Shown in pieces: positions 7,886 through 14,600 of a stretch of DNA of 18,255 nt; positions within the stretch are counted from its first letter, which is position 1, and the number at the start of each line of letters is the position of its first letter. The stretch covers positions 1 through 18,255 of the forward strand of contig CAZYPH010000038.1 in NCBI GenBank assembly GCA_964649095.1. Direction: 5' to 3'. Both the position numbers and the translations under genes were made by a program. The notes beneath the pieces were generated by a model. It was given only the letters and a program-made list of their open reading frames with translations. It searched no databases and had not been told where the DNA came from. The stretch is from CAZYPH01 sp964649095 (GTDB lineage Bacteria > Bdellovibrionota > UBA1018 > UBA923).

Positions 7886-9214
7886 ATGCCATCACACAAC
7901 AGTAATTCTAACACTCCAAAAACAAGCGCGTCGTTAAGGGATTATGAAAACCAACACGTCACCCCAGGCTTACAAAACTTTGCCGTGCTTTGCGGAAAAG
8001 CTATGGAAAAAGGACGTGGCTCAAAAGTCTACGACGTAGAGGGTTCTGAATACATTGACCTGATTGGCGGCATTGGTGTGAATGCGATTGGCCACTGCCA
8101 CCCGAAATATATCGAGGCTCTAAAAACACAACTGGACCATATCACCGTCGGGAGTTTTACCACGGAAGTGCGTGTGCGGTTGATCGAACGCCTCATGCAA
8201 ATTCTACCGAAACATTTAAACCAGGTGCAGTTTTATAGTGGCGGCACTGAGGCCGTAGAAGCCGCTATGCGCATTGCTAAATCGTATACAAAAAAATGGG
8301 AGTTTTTGTCTTTTTGGGGCGGTTTTCACGGCAAAACCATGGGTACGATGGCCCTAATGGGCACCCCAGCCAAACAGGGGCTAGGGCCGTTCCCCGCAGG
8401 GAACTTATCCGCACCCTATGCTAACTGTTACCGTTGTCCTTTTAAATTGAAGTTCCCTTCTTGTGGCATGTTATGCGCCGAATTTGTACGAGATAGCATT
8501 AAACACCAAAGCGCCGGTGCACTAGCGGCCATTATCGTAGAGCCGATGCAGGGAACAGCAGGAAACATCCTACCCCCGCCGGGCTGGTTAAAAGCCATGG
8601 CTGATATCGCAAAAGAAAACGATGCCCTGTTTATCGCCGACGAAATGATTACTGGTTTTGGTCGTACAGGCACTATGTTTGCGTCGCCCGAATCGGGCAT
8701 CGAACCCGACATTATGACTTTAGGCAAAGGCATCGCCTCTGGTTTCCCAATGTCGGCCGTAGCCACTAAAGCCGACTTGGCAAAAGCCAAACCATTCGCA
8801 AACCCGAGTGGTTCGTCTTCTAGTTATGGCGGCAATCCACTGGCAGCCGCTGCAGCCCATGCATCTGTATCAATAATCATCGATGAAAAATTAGATGAAA
8901 ACTCACGTAGAATGGGTCGCTTATTTTTAGAACGCCTCCAGGCGTGGCAAGACCGGTTCGACTTTGTCGATGGCGTGCGTGGACAAGGTTTATTTCTAGC
9001 CATGGAGCTTGTGCAGGATAAAAACAACAAAACACCACTCTCTAAGACCGACACTGAAAACCTATTTAAGGCTGGGGTCGAGAATGGTGTTTTATCGATG
9101 ATCTACGCCGCGTCCGTTCGATTTCAACCGTCTCTAAATATCACCGAAGACGAATTAAAAACGGGCCTCGATCGCGTTGAAAAAACACTGGTTGATTTTG
9201 CGCGCACTCGCTAG
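7886..9214 (+). CDS. Class III PLP-dependent aminotransferase
   Basis: The 442-residue product is a fold-type I, class III aminotransferase (the group with 4-aminobutyrate, ornithine and acetylornithine aminotransferases). Visible features are YSGGTEAVEAA (cofactor phosphate loop), GGFHGKTMG, IIVEPMQG, FIADEMITGFGRTG with Asp252 to the pyridine nitrogen, and LGKGIASGFP with Lys281 as the PLP lysine. Between them is a Cys cluster, C181-x2-C184-x8-C193-x3-C197, in a segment (CYRCPFKLKFPSCG) that I recall from a subgroup of this family. The substrate cannot be read from the sequence. It may amine a small metabolite linked to the inositol-lipid genes upstream (13-base gap) or be an unrelated GABA/omega-amino acid transaminase that shares the transcript. 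Confidence 0.9.
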   Translation: MPSHNSNSNTPKTSASLRDYENQHVTPGLQNFAVLCGKAMEKGRGSKVYDVEGSEYIDLIGGIGVNAIGHCHPKYIEALKTQLDHITVGSFTTEVRVRLIERLMQILPKHLNQVQFYSGGTEAVEAAMRIAKSYTKKWEFLSFWGGFHGKTMGTMALMGTPAKQGLGPFPAGNLSAPYANCYRCPFKLKFPSCGMLCAEFVRDSIKHQSAGALAAIIVEPMQGTAGNILPPPGWLKAMADIAKENDALFIADEMITGFGRTGTMFASPESGIEPDIMTLGKGIASGFPMSAVATKADLAKAKPFANPSGSSSSYGGNPLAAAAAHASVSIIIDEKLDENSRRMGRLFLERLQAWQDRFDFVDGVRGQGLFLAMELVQDKNNKTPLSKTDTENLFKAGVENGVLSMIYAASVRFQPSLNITEDELKTGLDRVEKTLVDFARTR

Positions 9215-9281
9215 ATTTTTGCCCTAAATAAATCAGCGTTGAAATTCTGGGTGCTGCCTCTACAGACAGATCAGCGTCATT

Positions 9282-10433
9282 TTAATAGACATGAGATACT
9301 CCGTTATTCCACAGAACATTTAAGCGCGAGTTACGTGGCACAACCTGAGCGCGTAAGTTTTGCATCGACTCCCAGTAGCTTCGCCAGAGGGCTTCGTCGG
9401 CAGCGTCGAATACCATATTGTTGATCTGCACCACAGCCCGATCAAACGACTGCAGCAACGACAGGTTTACAATGGCCGATATGGCAGACGTCGTGATTTT
9501 ATAGATTTTCCCCTCTACTGTGGCGACCGCAGCATCACCTGAGGCTGATACCACAAAACGATCGACTCGCTGGCCATGCGGCGTCACCTCTAAGGCGGGA
9601 CCAGCGCCCTGTGCTGGCACCCAGAGTATACAAGTCCTCGTATTTGACTCCATGTACAATCCGGTAGCTGTAGCTTTCAGAGCCGCAATCGGCCCGCAAC
9701 GATCGTGATCGTAGTTAATGGGCACTACAACGTCTGAAGGCGACCTCGCCCAAACATTAATAGCGAATACTCGACCGGCGTCTGTTAATATATATTGTTT
9801 TCCTAATATATTATGAACCACCTCGCGTGCGACAAGGCCCCAGGCCTTTAAGTTGTATTGCCTTTGATTTTGTTTCACCCACAGCAATTGTCCAACGGCG
9901 TTTACGGCCAAAACCTGCCCCGACGTACTTTGAAAAATTTTATCCACACGCTCCGAACTCGGTAAAATGGCGGCTCTATCTAGTAACTGTGCCGGCTCAA
10001 ATCGGGCAAGGTCGATATTAAAATGCTGTAGCCAAACATCCCCTTCGCGCGAGACCAAATAAAACTCTAACCACGAACGATTCACTACAAAGACACTGAC
10101 ATTTTTTAGACGCCCTCGACCAAGTAAGCTTTGAACCACCCGCCCATCAATGCGTACCTCAAGGGCGGCCTCACCAACCCCTAATGACCACCGTTGATTC
10201 GTTAAACACTGCTGTCCACGTGCCGGAATACTGGGCGGCAGTACCGGCACATTCAAGTCGTTTAATGTGTGGTAATCACTGTCGTCATATGGGCATGTTA
10301 GCAAGTCTTGAGGGGCTCGCACCGAAACAGAAAATGCAGGCGACAACAACACCGACAACAACACAAAAAAACTCAACGTTATAATGCTGTGTCTCAAAAG
10401 ACATAAAATGCCGTTCCAACAATAATTTTTCAT
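9282..10433 (-). CDS. Exported protein of unknown function, possible beta-propeller
   Basis: I do not recognise this 383-residue protein. The N-terminus has a hydrophobic run (about residues 17-34) ending in PAFSVSVRA, a likely Sec signal with cleavage near residue 35 or 40. The first 16 residues are unusually long for an n-region, so the true start could be later. The mature part is rich in short beta-strand-like units ending in small polar turns (GQVLAVNAVGQLLWV, AGRVFAIN, EGKIYKIT), as in beta-propeller or repeat-strand proteins. Four cysteines (in LTCPY, QQCLT, DRCGP and RTCILW) could form two disulfides in an oxidising compartment. The gene converges with the aminotransferase and diverges from the gene at 10485 across 51 bases. 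No operon partner on its strand is seen. Confidence 0.65.
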   Translation of the reverse strand: MKNYCWNGILCLLRHSIITLSFFVLLSVLLSPAFSVSVRAPQDLLTCPYDDSDYHTLNDLNVPVLPPSIPARGQQCLTNQRWSLGVGEAALEVRIDGRVVQSLLGRGRLKNVSVFVVNRSWLEFYLVSREGDVWLQHFNIDLARFEPAQLLDRAAILPSSERVDKIFQSTSGQVLAVNAVGQLLWVKQNQRQYNLKAWGLVAREVVHNILGKQYILTDAGRVFAINVWARSPSDVVVPINYDHDRCGPIAALKATATGLYMESNTRTCILWVPAQGAGPALEVTPHGQRVDRFVVSASGDAAVATVEGKIYKITTSAISAIVNLSLLQSFDRAVVQINNMVFDAADEALWRSYWESMQNLRAQVVPRNSRLNVLWNNGVSHVY

Positions 10434-10484
10434 CTAAAGTATTCCCAGTTTTAGGTTATGGTGCAGCCTGAGGTTTAAAGCATT

Positions 10485-11099
10485 ATGACTTCGTTAGAAC
10501 GCCGTAAAGACACGCCGCACAAGGGTGTCCGTATTCCCAAAGAGTATCTCGAAATGATTGAAACGCTGTTTAATGAAACTTTTTCAAAAGTTTTGTTAGG
10601 CCCAACGTCAGACCACGAGCATTTTCTTGTGTTTGGTGAAATGTTTCCCGACGAAGTTTTGATCGCTATTTCGTTATGCCCACGACCTTCGGAGAAGGAC
10701 TTTCGTATTAGTCGCAATACTTGTTACGCGTCGATCGACTATCCGGTTCCTGTACCTGCAGGGTCTCCGGCACCATCGGAGAGCGAAAAACTCCGCACCG
10801 CTGTTAATGCCTGTGTTGATGCTAGCGCGAGCTTTTTTCAGACCTATTTTGATGAAGGGCGCCCATTAGACTACGAAACAGAGTACCACCAGGGCTGGAC
10901 TAAAATTCAACTCGACTCGAAAGCACCGGTCGTCTATCTCAGCATCAACCGCGATAATTTAGAGTTAGAAAGTGCGGCTAATTTGTTATTGGGTGATGAC
11001 TTTGACGAAACGCTCACCACACCTATCGATGATACGCCGACAGCTTCAACAAAATCAAAAACAGCAAAAACTACAAAACCCAAACCATCTCTGCATTAA
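10485..11099 (+). CDS. Hypothetical cytosolic protein
   Basis: The 204-residue product has no signal peptide or membrane segment and matches no family I can name. The body (about residues 15-175) looks folded: VRIPKEYLEMIETLFNETF, HFLVFGEMFPDEVLIAISL, FFQTYFDEGRPLDYETEYHQGWTKI and VVYLSINRDNLELESAANLLLGDDF. It is followed by a Thr/Lys/Ser/Pro-rich tail (about 185-204) that looks disordered. A GAGG (10470-10473) lies 11 bases before the ATG. The gene stands alone between a divergent exported-protein gene and a non-coding stretch. Reading frame and start are well supported by composition; the role is unknown. Confidence 0.65.
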   Translation: MTSLERRKDTPHKGVRIPKEYLEMIETLFNETFSKVLLGPTSDHEHFLVFGEMFPDEVLIAISLCPRPSEKDFRISRNTCYASIDYPVPVPAGSPAPSESEKLRTAVNACVDASASFFQTYFDEGRPLDYETEYHQGWTKIQLDSKAPVVYLSINRDNLELESAANLLLGDDFDETLTTPIDDTPTASTKSKTAKTTKPKPSLH

Positions 11100-11191
11100 C
11101 TAGTTCGCCCAGAAAAACACCCCCTCTGCTTTGAGCATTGGAAATGCCGCGAGGCAAACTGCACGGTGGTAGTTGGCGAATTCATTCGCTG

Positions 11192-11220
11192 GAGCTTTTT
11201 TGCGGATAAACTAAAAGCTC
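11192..11220. repeat. 8-bp inverted repeat next to terminator
   Basis: GAGCTTTT (11192-11199) and AAAAGCTC (11213-11220) are perfect complements around a 13-base loop. On the minus strand this hairpin would lie directly after the U-run of the 11221-11260 terminator; on the plus strand it is followed by A8, so it is not a standard terminator for the plus-strand gene. Confidence 0.5.
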
Positions 11221-11260
11221 AAAAAAAAGGCCGTAGCACTCGAAACGGAGTGTTACGGCC
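11221..11260 (-). terminator. Rho-independent terminator of the H1-like gene
   Basis: GGCCGTAGCACTC (11229-11241) pairs with GAGTGTTACGGCC (11248-11260) over 13 positions, with one wobble pair and a 6-base loop. On the minus strand the stem is followed by eight Ts (11228 back to 11221), the classic intrinsic terminator form. It lies about 70 bases after the stop codon of the minus-strand gene at 11331. Confidence 0.85.
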
Positions 11261-11330
11261 TCTAACTTAGGAAATCTTTTGAGGCTTCTGAGCCTTAAGG
11301 CCCTCAAGCACGTTTTGGGGAAACACTAAT

Positions 11331-12329
11331 TTAAAACACATCCCCATCGTCTTCAAAATCACGCTTAATCGTGTCGATAATGCCATCCGCACTTTCTGTT
11401 TCGACACCATCAAAATCATCGACAGATTCTTCGATTTCTAAATCGGTAATTACTTTTGTAAATTCTTTATCACTCATCAAATCTTGTTTGAGTGCTTCCA
11501 AATACTTTTCCGGATATTTAGATAGTAATTCGTGAATATAACCTTCGAGCTTACCTTCACGCAAAATTTGCTCTTTGCGCTTAATTTTTTTCCAATTTTT
11601 TATGTAATGCATGCGGCAGTATTGGCCAGTAGTTGCATTTAACTCGCAGGAAACCTCTCGACACATAAAGCTAGTAGCCAATACTGAAGCTCCAAGTCGA
11701 GACCGCGTTGCTGATAATTCTCTCGCTGACATCATATTTTTCTCACGTTTTTTTCTAGAGCCTTTTGGGCCCTTTTCAGACGCAGCACCATACAACTGAG
11801 CGTTTAAAGCCACCGATTCTACCACGCGCTTTTTACCCGTTTGTGCCGCCGCCACATCTAGTTCGAGACCTGATTTTTTTTCTATTTTTGGCCGACCCCG
11901 GGCGCGTTTTGTAACCCCCGACTCATCAGACAAGACTGGAGTATTTAATTTGGATTTTTCTTTTTGGGAAGACTTAATTTTGCCATGCGTCAAATCACGG
12001 GTATTTTGTTTGGAGCCCGACTTGGCTTTGATCGCGCCATCCGCATTTTTTGCTGAATTTTTTTTGGTTTTGTCCGTTTTTGACACGGCTTTAGCGGACA
12101 GTATTTTTGAAGTTTTGCTTGGGGCTTTGGCGACCGTTTTAGCAAGCTTAGACGCCTTCGCAGCAGGCCCCGCTTTTTTGACCGCGCCTTTTACGGCTTT
12201 GGCCGTTTTTTTTACAGCCGCATCTGCTTTAATGTTTTTCTTCCCCTTCGTACTGTCTTTTGAAAGTGTTTTGGACAGTTTTTTGGAAATACCTGATTTG
12301 ATTGCCTTTAATAAAACTTTGGTGGCCAC
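11331..12329 (-). CDS. Lysine-rich H1-like DNA-binding protein with AT-hook and zinc-finger-like motif
   Basis: The 332-residue product seems built of four parts. Residues 1-130 are Lys/Ala/Ser/Thr-rich (37 Lys in 130), resembling the tail of eukaryotic histone H1 and bacterial H1-like proteins. Residues 141-148 (KRARGRPK) form an AT-hook with its GRP core. Residues 223-241 carry C223-x4-C228-x9-C238-x2-H241 followed by Y and W, a pattern like the short zinc-binding C..C..C..HY..W motif seen in some phage and bacterial nucleic-acid-binding proteins. Residues 243-295 are a charged helical domain (KNWKKIKRKEQILREGKLEGYI and KYPEKYLEALKQDL), and the end (298-332) is strongly acidic. A role in nucleoid packing or regulation is likely but inferred. 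The GTG start at 12329 is fixed by a strong upstream Shine-Dalgarno site. The gene is transcribed alone, with a strong terminator, divergently from yceD. Confidence 0.82.
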   Translation of the reverse strand: MATKVLLKAIKSGISKKLSKTLSKDSTKGKKNIKADAAVKKTAKAVKGAVKKAGPAAKASKLAKTVAKAPSKTSKILSAKAVSKTDKTKKNSAKNADGAIKAKSGSKQNTRDLTHGKIKSSQKEKSKLNTPVLSDESGVTKRARGRPKIEKKSGLELDVAAAQTGKKRVVESVALNAQLYGAASEKGPKGSRKKREKNMMSARELSATRSRLGASVLATSFMCREVSCELNATTGQYCRMHYIKNWKKIKRKEQILREGKLEGYIHELLSKYPEKYLEALKQDLMSDKEFTKVITDLEIEESVDDFDGVETESADGIIDTIKRDFEDDGDVF

Positions 12330-12332
12330 TAG

Positions 12333-12340
12333 CCCCTCCC
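12333..12340 (-). promoter_or_regulatory. Strong ribosome binding site for a GTG start
   Basis: On the minus strand, GGGAGGGG precedes the GTG at 12329-12327, with GGAG 6 bases from the start codon. This selects GTG, as no in-frame ATG is near. An upstream five-codon ATG...TAG frame ends in TAGTG, overlapping this GTG by one base. Confidence 0.75.
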
Positions 12341-12361
12341 GGTCATAAGTTTGTCTTAATA

Positions 12362-12374
12362 CAAGTCATACTTG
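12362..12374. promoter_or_regulatory. Palindrome between divergent genes, possible operator
   Basis: CAAGT-CAT-ACTTG is a perfect 5-bp inverted repeat with a 3-base centre, located 33 bases upstream of the H1-like start and about 100 bases upstream of yceD. Its position in the shared 143-base control region would suit a dimeric regulator. Chance occurrence of such a short palindrome is not excluded. Confidence 0.3.
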
Positions 12375-12472
12375 AAGGTACCTAAGGGAATCGAGCAAAA
12401 TCTGAATATTGAGAAACGTTTATACACTTAACGGGTTTTTGCTTTTTAAGATCGTGGTATACGCAAAACAAG

Positions 12473-13186
12473 ATGACAAAATCGGATACCTCACTCTCTC
12501 AACAAAAGCTTTCGTTACCGACTAAAAATACGGACAAAAAAATTCGCCAAAAAATTGCGATACATGAACTCAGTGACGACCCCAAAGAATTCACTCTCCC
12601 CCCCGAGCCTGCGTTAGACAACTGGCTACTGAAAGCTATTAAGTCGACTCAGGAATGCGAGATACCGGCGCCCAAAACGCCACTCGAACAACCTCACACC
12701 GACTCTGCCATGGCACCAGCGACTCCATCGGTTTCGTTTAGCCTGTCAAGACAGCAAGGAATGGTGTTCGTGCGAGGCGATGCGCATCTCACGCTGGGCT
12801 TAAACTGCTCACGCTGTGCGGACAGCTTTAGGTACTTGATTCAAGGCCCTTTTGAAGGCTTATTTACTCGCGATCGTACGCTCGTGGAACCTAGTTCTCT
12901 CAATTCTGGTGTCGCGCATTCGGAAGCCCAACATAATGAGGCCGTCAGTCTTGAAATCGAATATTTGTCGTCTGATCAGTTAGATTTACGAGAGTTTTTA
13001 GAGGAAATTTTACGTCTTCAAATCCCAAGCCAACCCCTATGCCAAGAACTATGTAAGGGGCTCTGCGCGTCTTGTGGTCAAAATCAAAACACTAATCCAT
13101 GCCAATGCCATCGATTAAAAAAGGGTAATTTGGCAGAAGCATTAGAGCGGGCCTTTTCGATTGCTAAAACTCCAAAAAACGATTAA
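12473..13186 (+). CDS. yceD: YceD/DUF177 family protein
   Basis: YceD (DUF177) is a widespread protein encoded next to rpmF and linked to 23S rRNA or large-subunit maturation. The 237-residue product is longer than the usual 170 or so because of an N-terminal extension of Lys/Thr/Pro-rich, probably flexible sequence. The family core is clear: FVRGDAHLTLGLNCSRCADSF (a C-x2-C), DLREFLEEILRLQIPSQPLC, and the C-terminal Cys-rich end LCKGLCASCGQNQNTNPCQC. The spacing of 45 bases to rpmF on the same strand matches the conserved yceD-rpmF operon. The start at 12473 has only a weak ribosome binding site; no better in-frame start is seen before the conserved part. Confidence 0.9.
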   Translation: MTKSDTSLSQQKLSLPTKNTDKKIRQKIAIHELSDDPKEFTLPPEPALDNWLLKAIKSTQECEIPAPKTPLEQPHTDSAMAPATPSVSFSLSRQQGMVFVRGDAHLTLGLNCSRCADSFRYLIQGPFEGLFTRDRTLVEPSSLNSGVAHSEAQHNEAVSLEIEYLSSDQLDLREFLEEILRLQIPSQPLCQELCKGLCASCGQNQNTNPCQCHRLKKGNLAEALERAFSIAKTPKND

Positions 13187-13217
13187 ATCAGAGGAAATTT
13201 ATCATTTGGTCAAAACC

Positions 13218-13222
13218 GGAGG
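13218..13222 (+). promoter_or_regulatory. Shine-Dalgarno site of rpmF
   Basis: GGAGG lies 9 bases before the rpmF ATG at 13232. It is one of the strongest ribosome binding sites in the window, in keeping with a ribosomal protein gene. Confidence 0.7.
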
Positions 13223-13231
13223 TCTATTGTC

Positions 13232-13441
13232 ATGGCTGTACCTAAGAAAAAAGTTTCCCCAGGTCGTAAAAAAATGCGCCGTCAGTTCTATGAACTAACA
13301 CCAACTGCATTCGTAAGTTGTCCAAATTGTGCTGACTTACGCCGTCCACACCGTATTTGTTCTTCATGTGGTTTCTACAATGGCCGCCTGGTTGTAGCAC
13401 AAAAGACAAAGGCAAAAGCAGAATCAACGCCAGCAGCGTAA
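13232..13441 (+). CDS. rpmF: 50S ribosomal protein L32 (zinc-binding form)
   Basis: L32 is a small structural protein of the large ribosomal subunit. The 69-residue product begins AVPKKKVSPGRKKMRR after the start Met, the standard L32 N-terminus. It carries CPNC and CSSC, two C-x2-C pairs that form the zinc site of the C+ paralogue. A short Lys/Ala-rich tail follows. It sits after yceD, as in most bacteria. The next genes in many relatives are plsX and fabH, but here a 154-base gap leads straight to fabD. Confidence 0.97.
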   Translation: MAVPKKKVSPGRKKMRRQFYELTPTAFVSCPNCADLRRPHRICSSCGFYNGRLVVAQKTKAKAESTPAA

Positions 13442-13489
13442 TTCCCGTCTTTTTTAGATAGTTTTAAAAAATTTATTTTGGCCCCATTT

Positions 13490-13502
13490 TGGAAAGATTC
13501 CA
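13490..13502. promoter_or_regulatory. Palindrome upstream of fabD
   Basis: TGGAA-AGA-TTCCA is a perfect 5-bp inverted repeat in the rpmF-fabD gap. It lies about 55 bases upstream of a possible -10 box, so it could be an upstream regulator site. It does not match the FapR or FadR operator sequences as I remember them. Confidence 0.25.
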
Positions 13503-13556
13503 GCCCACTCTTAACGGCACCCATTTCGTGTGTCTTAGTTGAAGCTGCAATTAATT

Positions 13557-13562
13557 TAGAAT
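13557..13562 (+). promoter_or_regulatory. Possible -10 box of a fabDG promoter
   Basis: TAGAAT differs from the TATAAT consensus at one base and lies 33 bases before the fabD start, after an AT-rich TTAATT. No convincing -35 element is found at the usual distance, so this is a weak call. Confidence 0.3.
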
Positions 13563-13595
13563 GGGGTTTTTTGTATCAGACAGGACTCTCCTGAA

Positions 13596-14600
13596 ATGCA
13601 AGCGGCACAGACACCTCCAAGCCCCACCTTCCAAAAACATTGTTTTTTATACCCAGGCCAGGGCAGCCAGATTCTCGGAATGGCTAAAGACTTTTATGAC
13701 AATTTTTCATCGACCCGTGCGACTTTCGAAGAAGCTAGCGATGTGACCCATCTGAATCTCAAAAAACTTTGTTTTGATGGGCCATTAGATGCCCTCACTT
13801 TAACCGAAAACCTGCAACCAGCACTACTTACGGTGTGTACGGCTATTACGCGAGTCATTGCATCTGAAACCGCCTTGAAGGCGGATTACGTTGCAGGCCA
13901 CTCAGCAGGCGAATACGCGGCACTGGTAGCTGGCAGCGTTTTAGACTTTGGTGATGCCATAAGACTAATTCATGCACGAGGCTTAGCAATGCAAACGGCC
14001 GTACCGGCAGGCAAAGGCGGCATGGCGGCCATTATCAACGGCGCAGCCCCGACTATCGAATCTCTCTGCCGTGAGGTTTCTGGGGCGTATCAGCCTGAAA
14101 ATTTAGATAGTCCGTTTGTAGCTGTAGCGAATTATAATAATCCCCAACAGATCGTTATTGCAGGAACCATTATCGGTTTAGACCTCTTCGAACAGCGCCT
14201 AAACCAGCTAAAAGAGTCAGCTGCCTACAAAAATATGAAGTGCATGCGATTAAAAGTTTCGGCCCCCTTTCACTGCCAATTGATGGCGGCTGCACAGCAA
14301 GACGTTTTACCCAAAATTGCGAAGACACGTTTTCAGTTGACCAACGTAAAGGTTATTCCAAATGTAACCGCTCAACCCACGCAAAATCCGTCTGAGATAC
14401 AAAGTTTATTAGTAGACCAAATTACCGCGCCAGTGCAGTGGACACGTACTATTGAGAACCTAAATCAGGTGGACTCGTTGCTCGCGGTAGAAGTTGGTCC
14501 GAGCAAAGTTTTGAGCAATTTAGTAAAACGCCATGAGGGGATTACACTACCGACAACATCGATTGGGCAGGTTAGTGATTTAGCGAGGTTCCAAAAATGA
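13596..14600 (+). CDS. fabD: Malonyl-CoA:ACP transacylase
   Basis: FabD moves malonyl groups from coenzyme A to acyl carrier protein, supplying the extender unit for type II fatty-acid synthesis in the cytosol. The 334-residue product has YPGQGSQ near the N-terminus, the nucleophile elbow GHSAGEYAAL with Ser103, and APFHC with the catalytic His226. It also has NYNNPQQIVIAG and the C-terminal VGPSKVLSNLVKR. It is slightly longer than the usual 310, with about ten extra residues before the first strand. AGGA at 13582-13585 is a ribosome binding site 10 bases before the ATG. The gene overlaps fabG by ATGA, so the two are translationally coupled. Confidence 0.96.
   Translation: MQAAQTPPSPTFQKHCFLYPGQGSQILGMAKDFYDNFSSTRATFEEASDVTHLNLKKLCFDGPLDALTLTENLQPALLTVCTAITRVIASETALKADYVAGHSAGEYAALVAGSVLDFGDAIRLIHARGLAMQTAVPAGKGGMAAIINGAAPTIESLCREVSGAYQPENLDSPFVAVANYNNPQQIVIAGTIIGLDLFEQRLNQLKESAAYKNMKCMRLKVSAPFHCQLMAAAQQDVLPKIAKTRFQLTNVKVIPNVTAQPTQNPSEIQSLLVDQITAPVQWTRTIENLNQVDSLLAVEVGPSKVLSNLVKRHEGITLPTTSIGQVSDLARFQK

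Larger units (their letters stand above)
11100..11330. other. 231-base non-coding stretch with several hairpins
   Basis: This gap lies between the convergent genes 10485-11099 and 11331-12329 and shows no convincing reading frame. It contains TGCC-GCGA-GGCA (11145-11156, a GNRA-type loop), GCGAAT/ATTCGC (11176-11189), GAGCTTTT/AAAAGCTC (11192-11220), the strong terminator at 11221-11260, and TTGAGG/CCTCAA with an inner AGGCT/AGCCT near 11279-11308. The minus-strand gene clearly ends here; the plus-strand gene has no obvious U-tailed hairpin of its own. A small RNA is possible but not shown. Confidence 0.5.

Noticed and set aside
9231..9277. Repeated ATCAGCGT copies after the aminotransferase gene, considered as attachment-site or regulatory repeats
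   Set aside because: Only 8 bases, two copies, no mobile gene nearby.
12329..12346. Five-codon frame ATG...TAG whose stop overlaps the GTG start of the H1-like gene, as a possible leader peptide
   Set aside because: It has no separate ribosome binding site and includes the Shine-Dalgarno site of the main gene; probably chance.
11950..12348. A 132-codon plus-strand frame rich in Phe, Ala and Leu, looking like a membrane protein
   Set aside because: It is the antisense of the Lys/Ala-rich H1-like gene; reversed lysine codons give Phe/Leu. It has no good ribosome binding site, and the minus-strand gene has a strong one plus a terminator.
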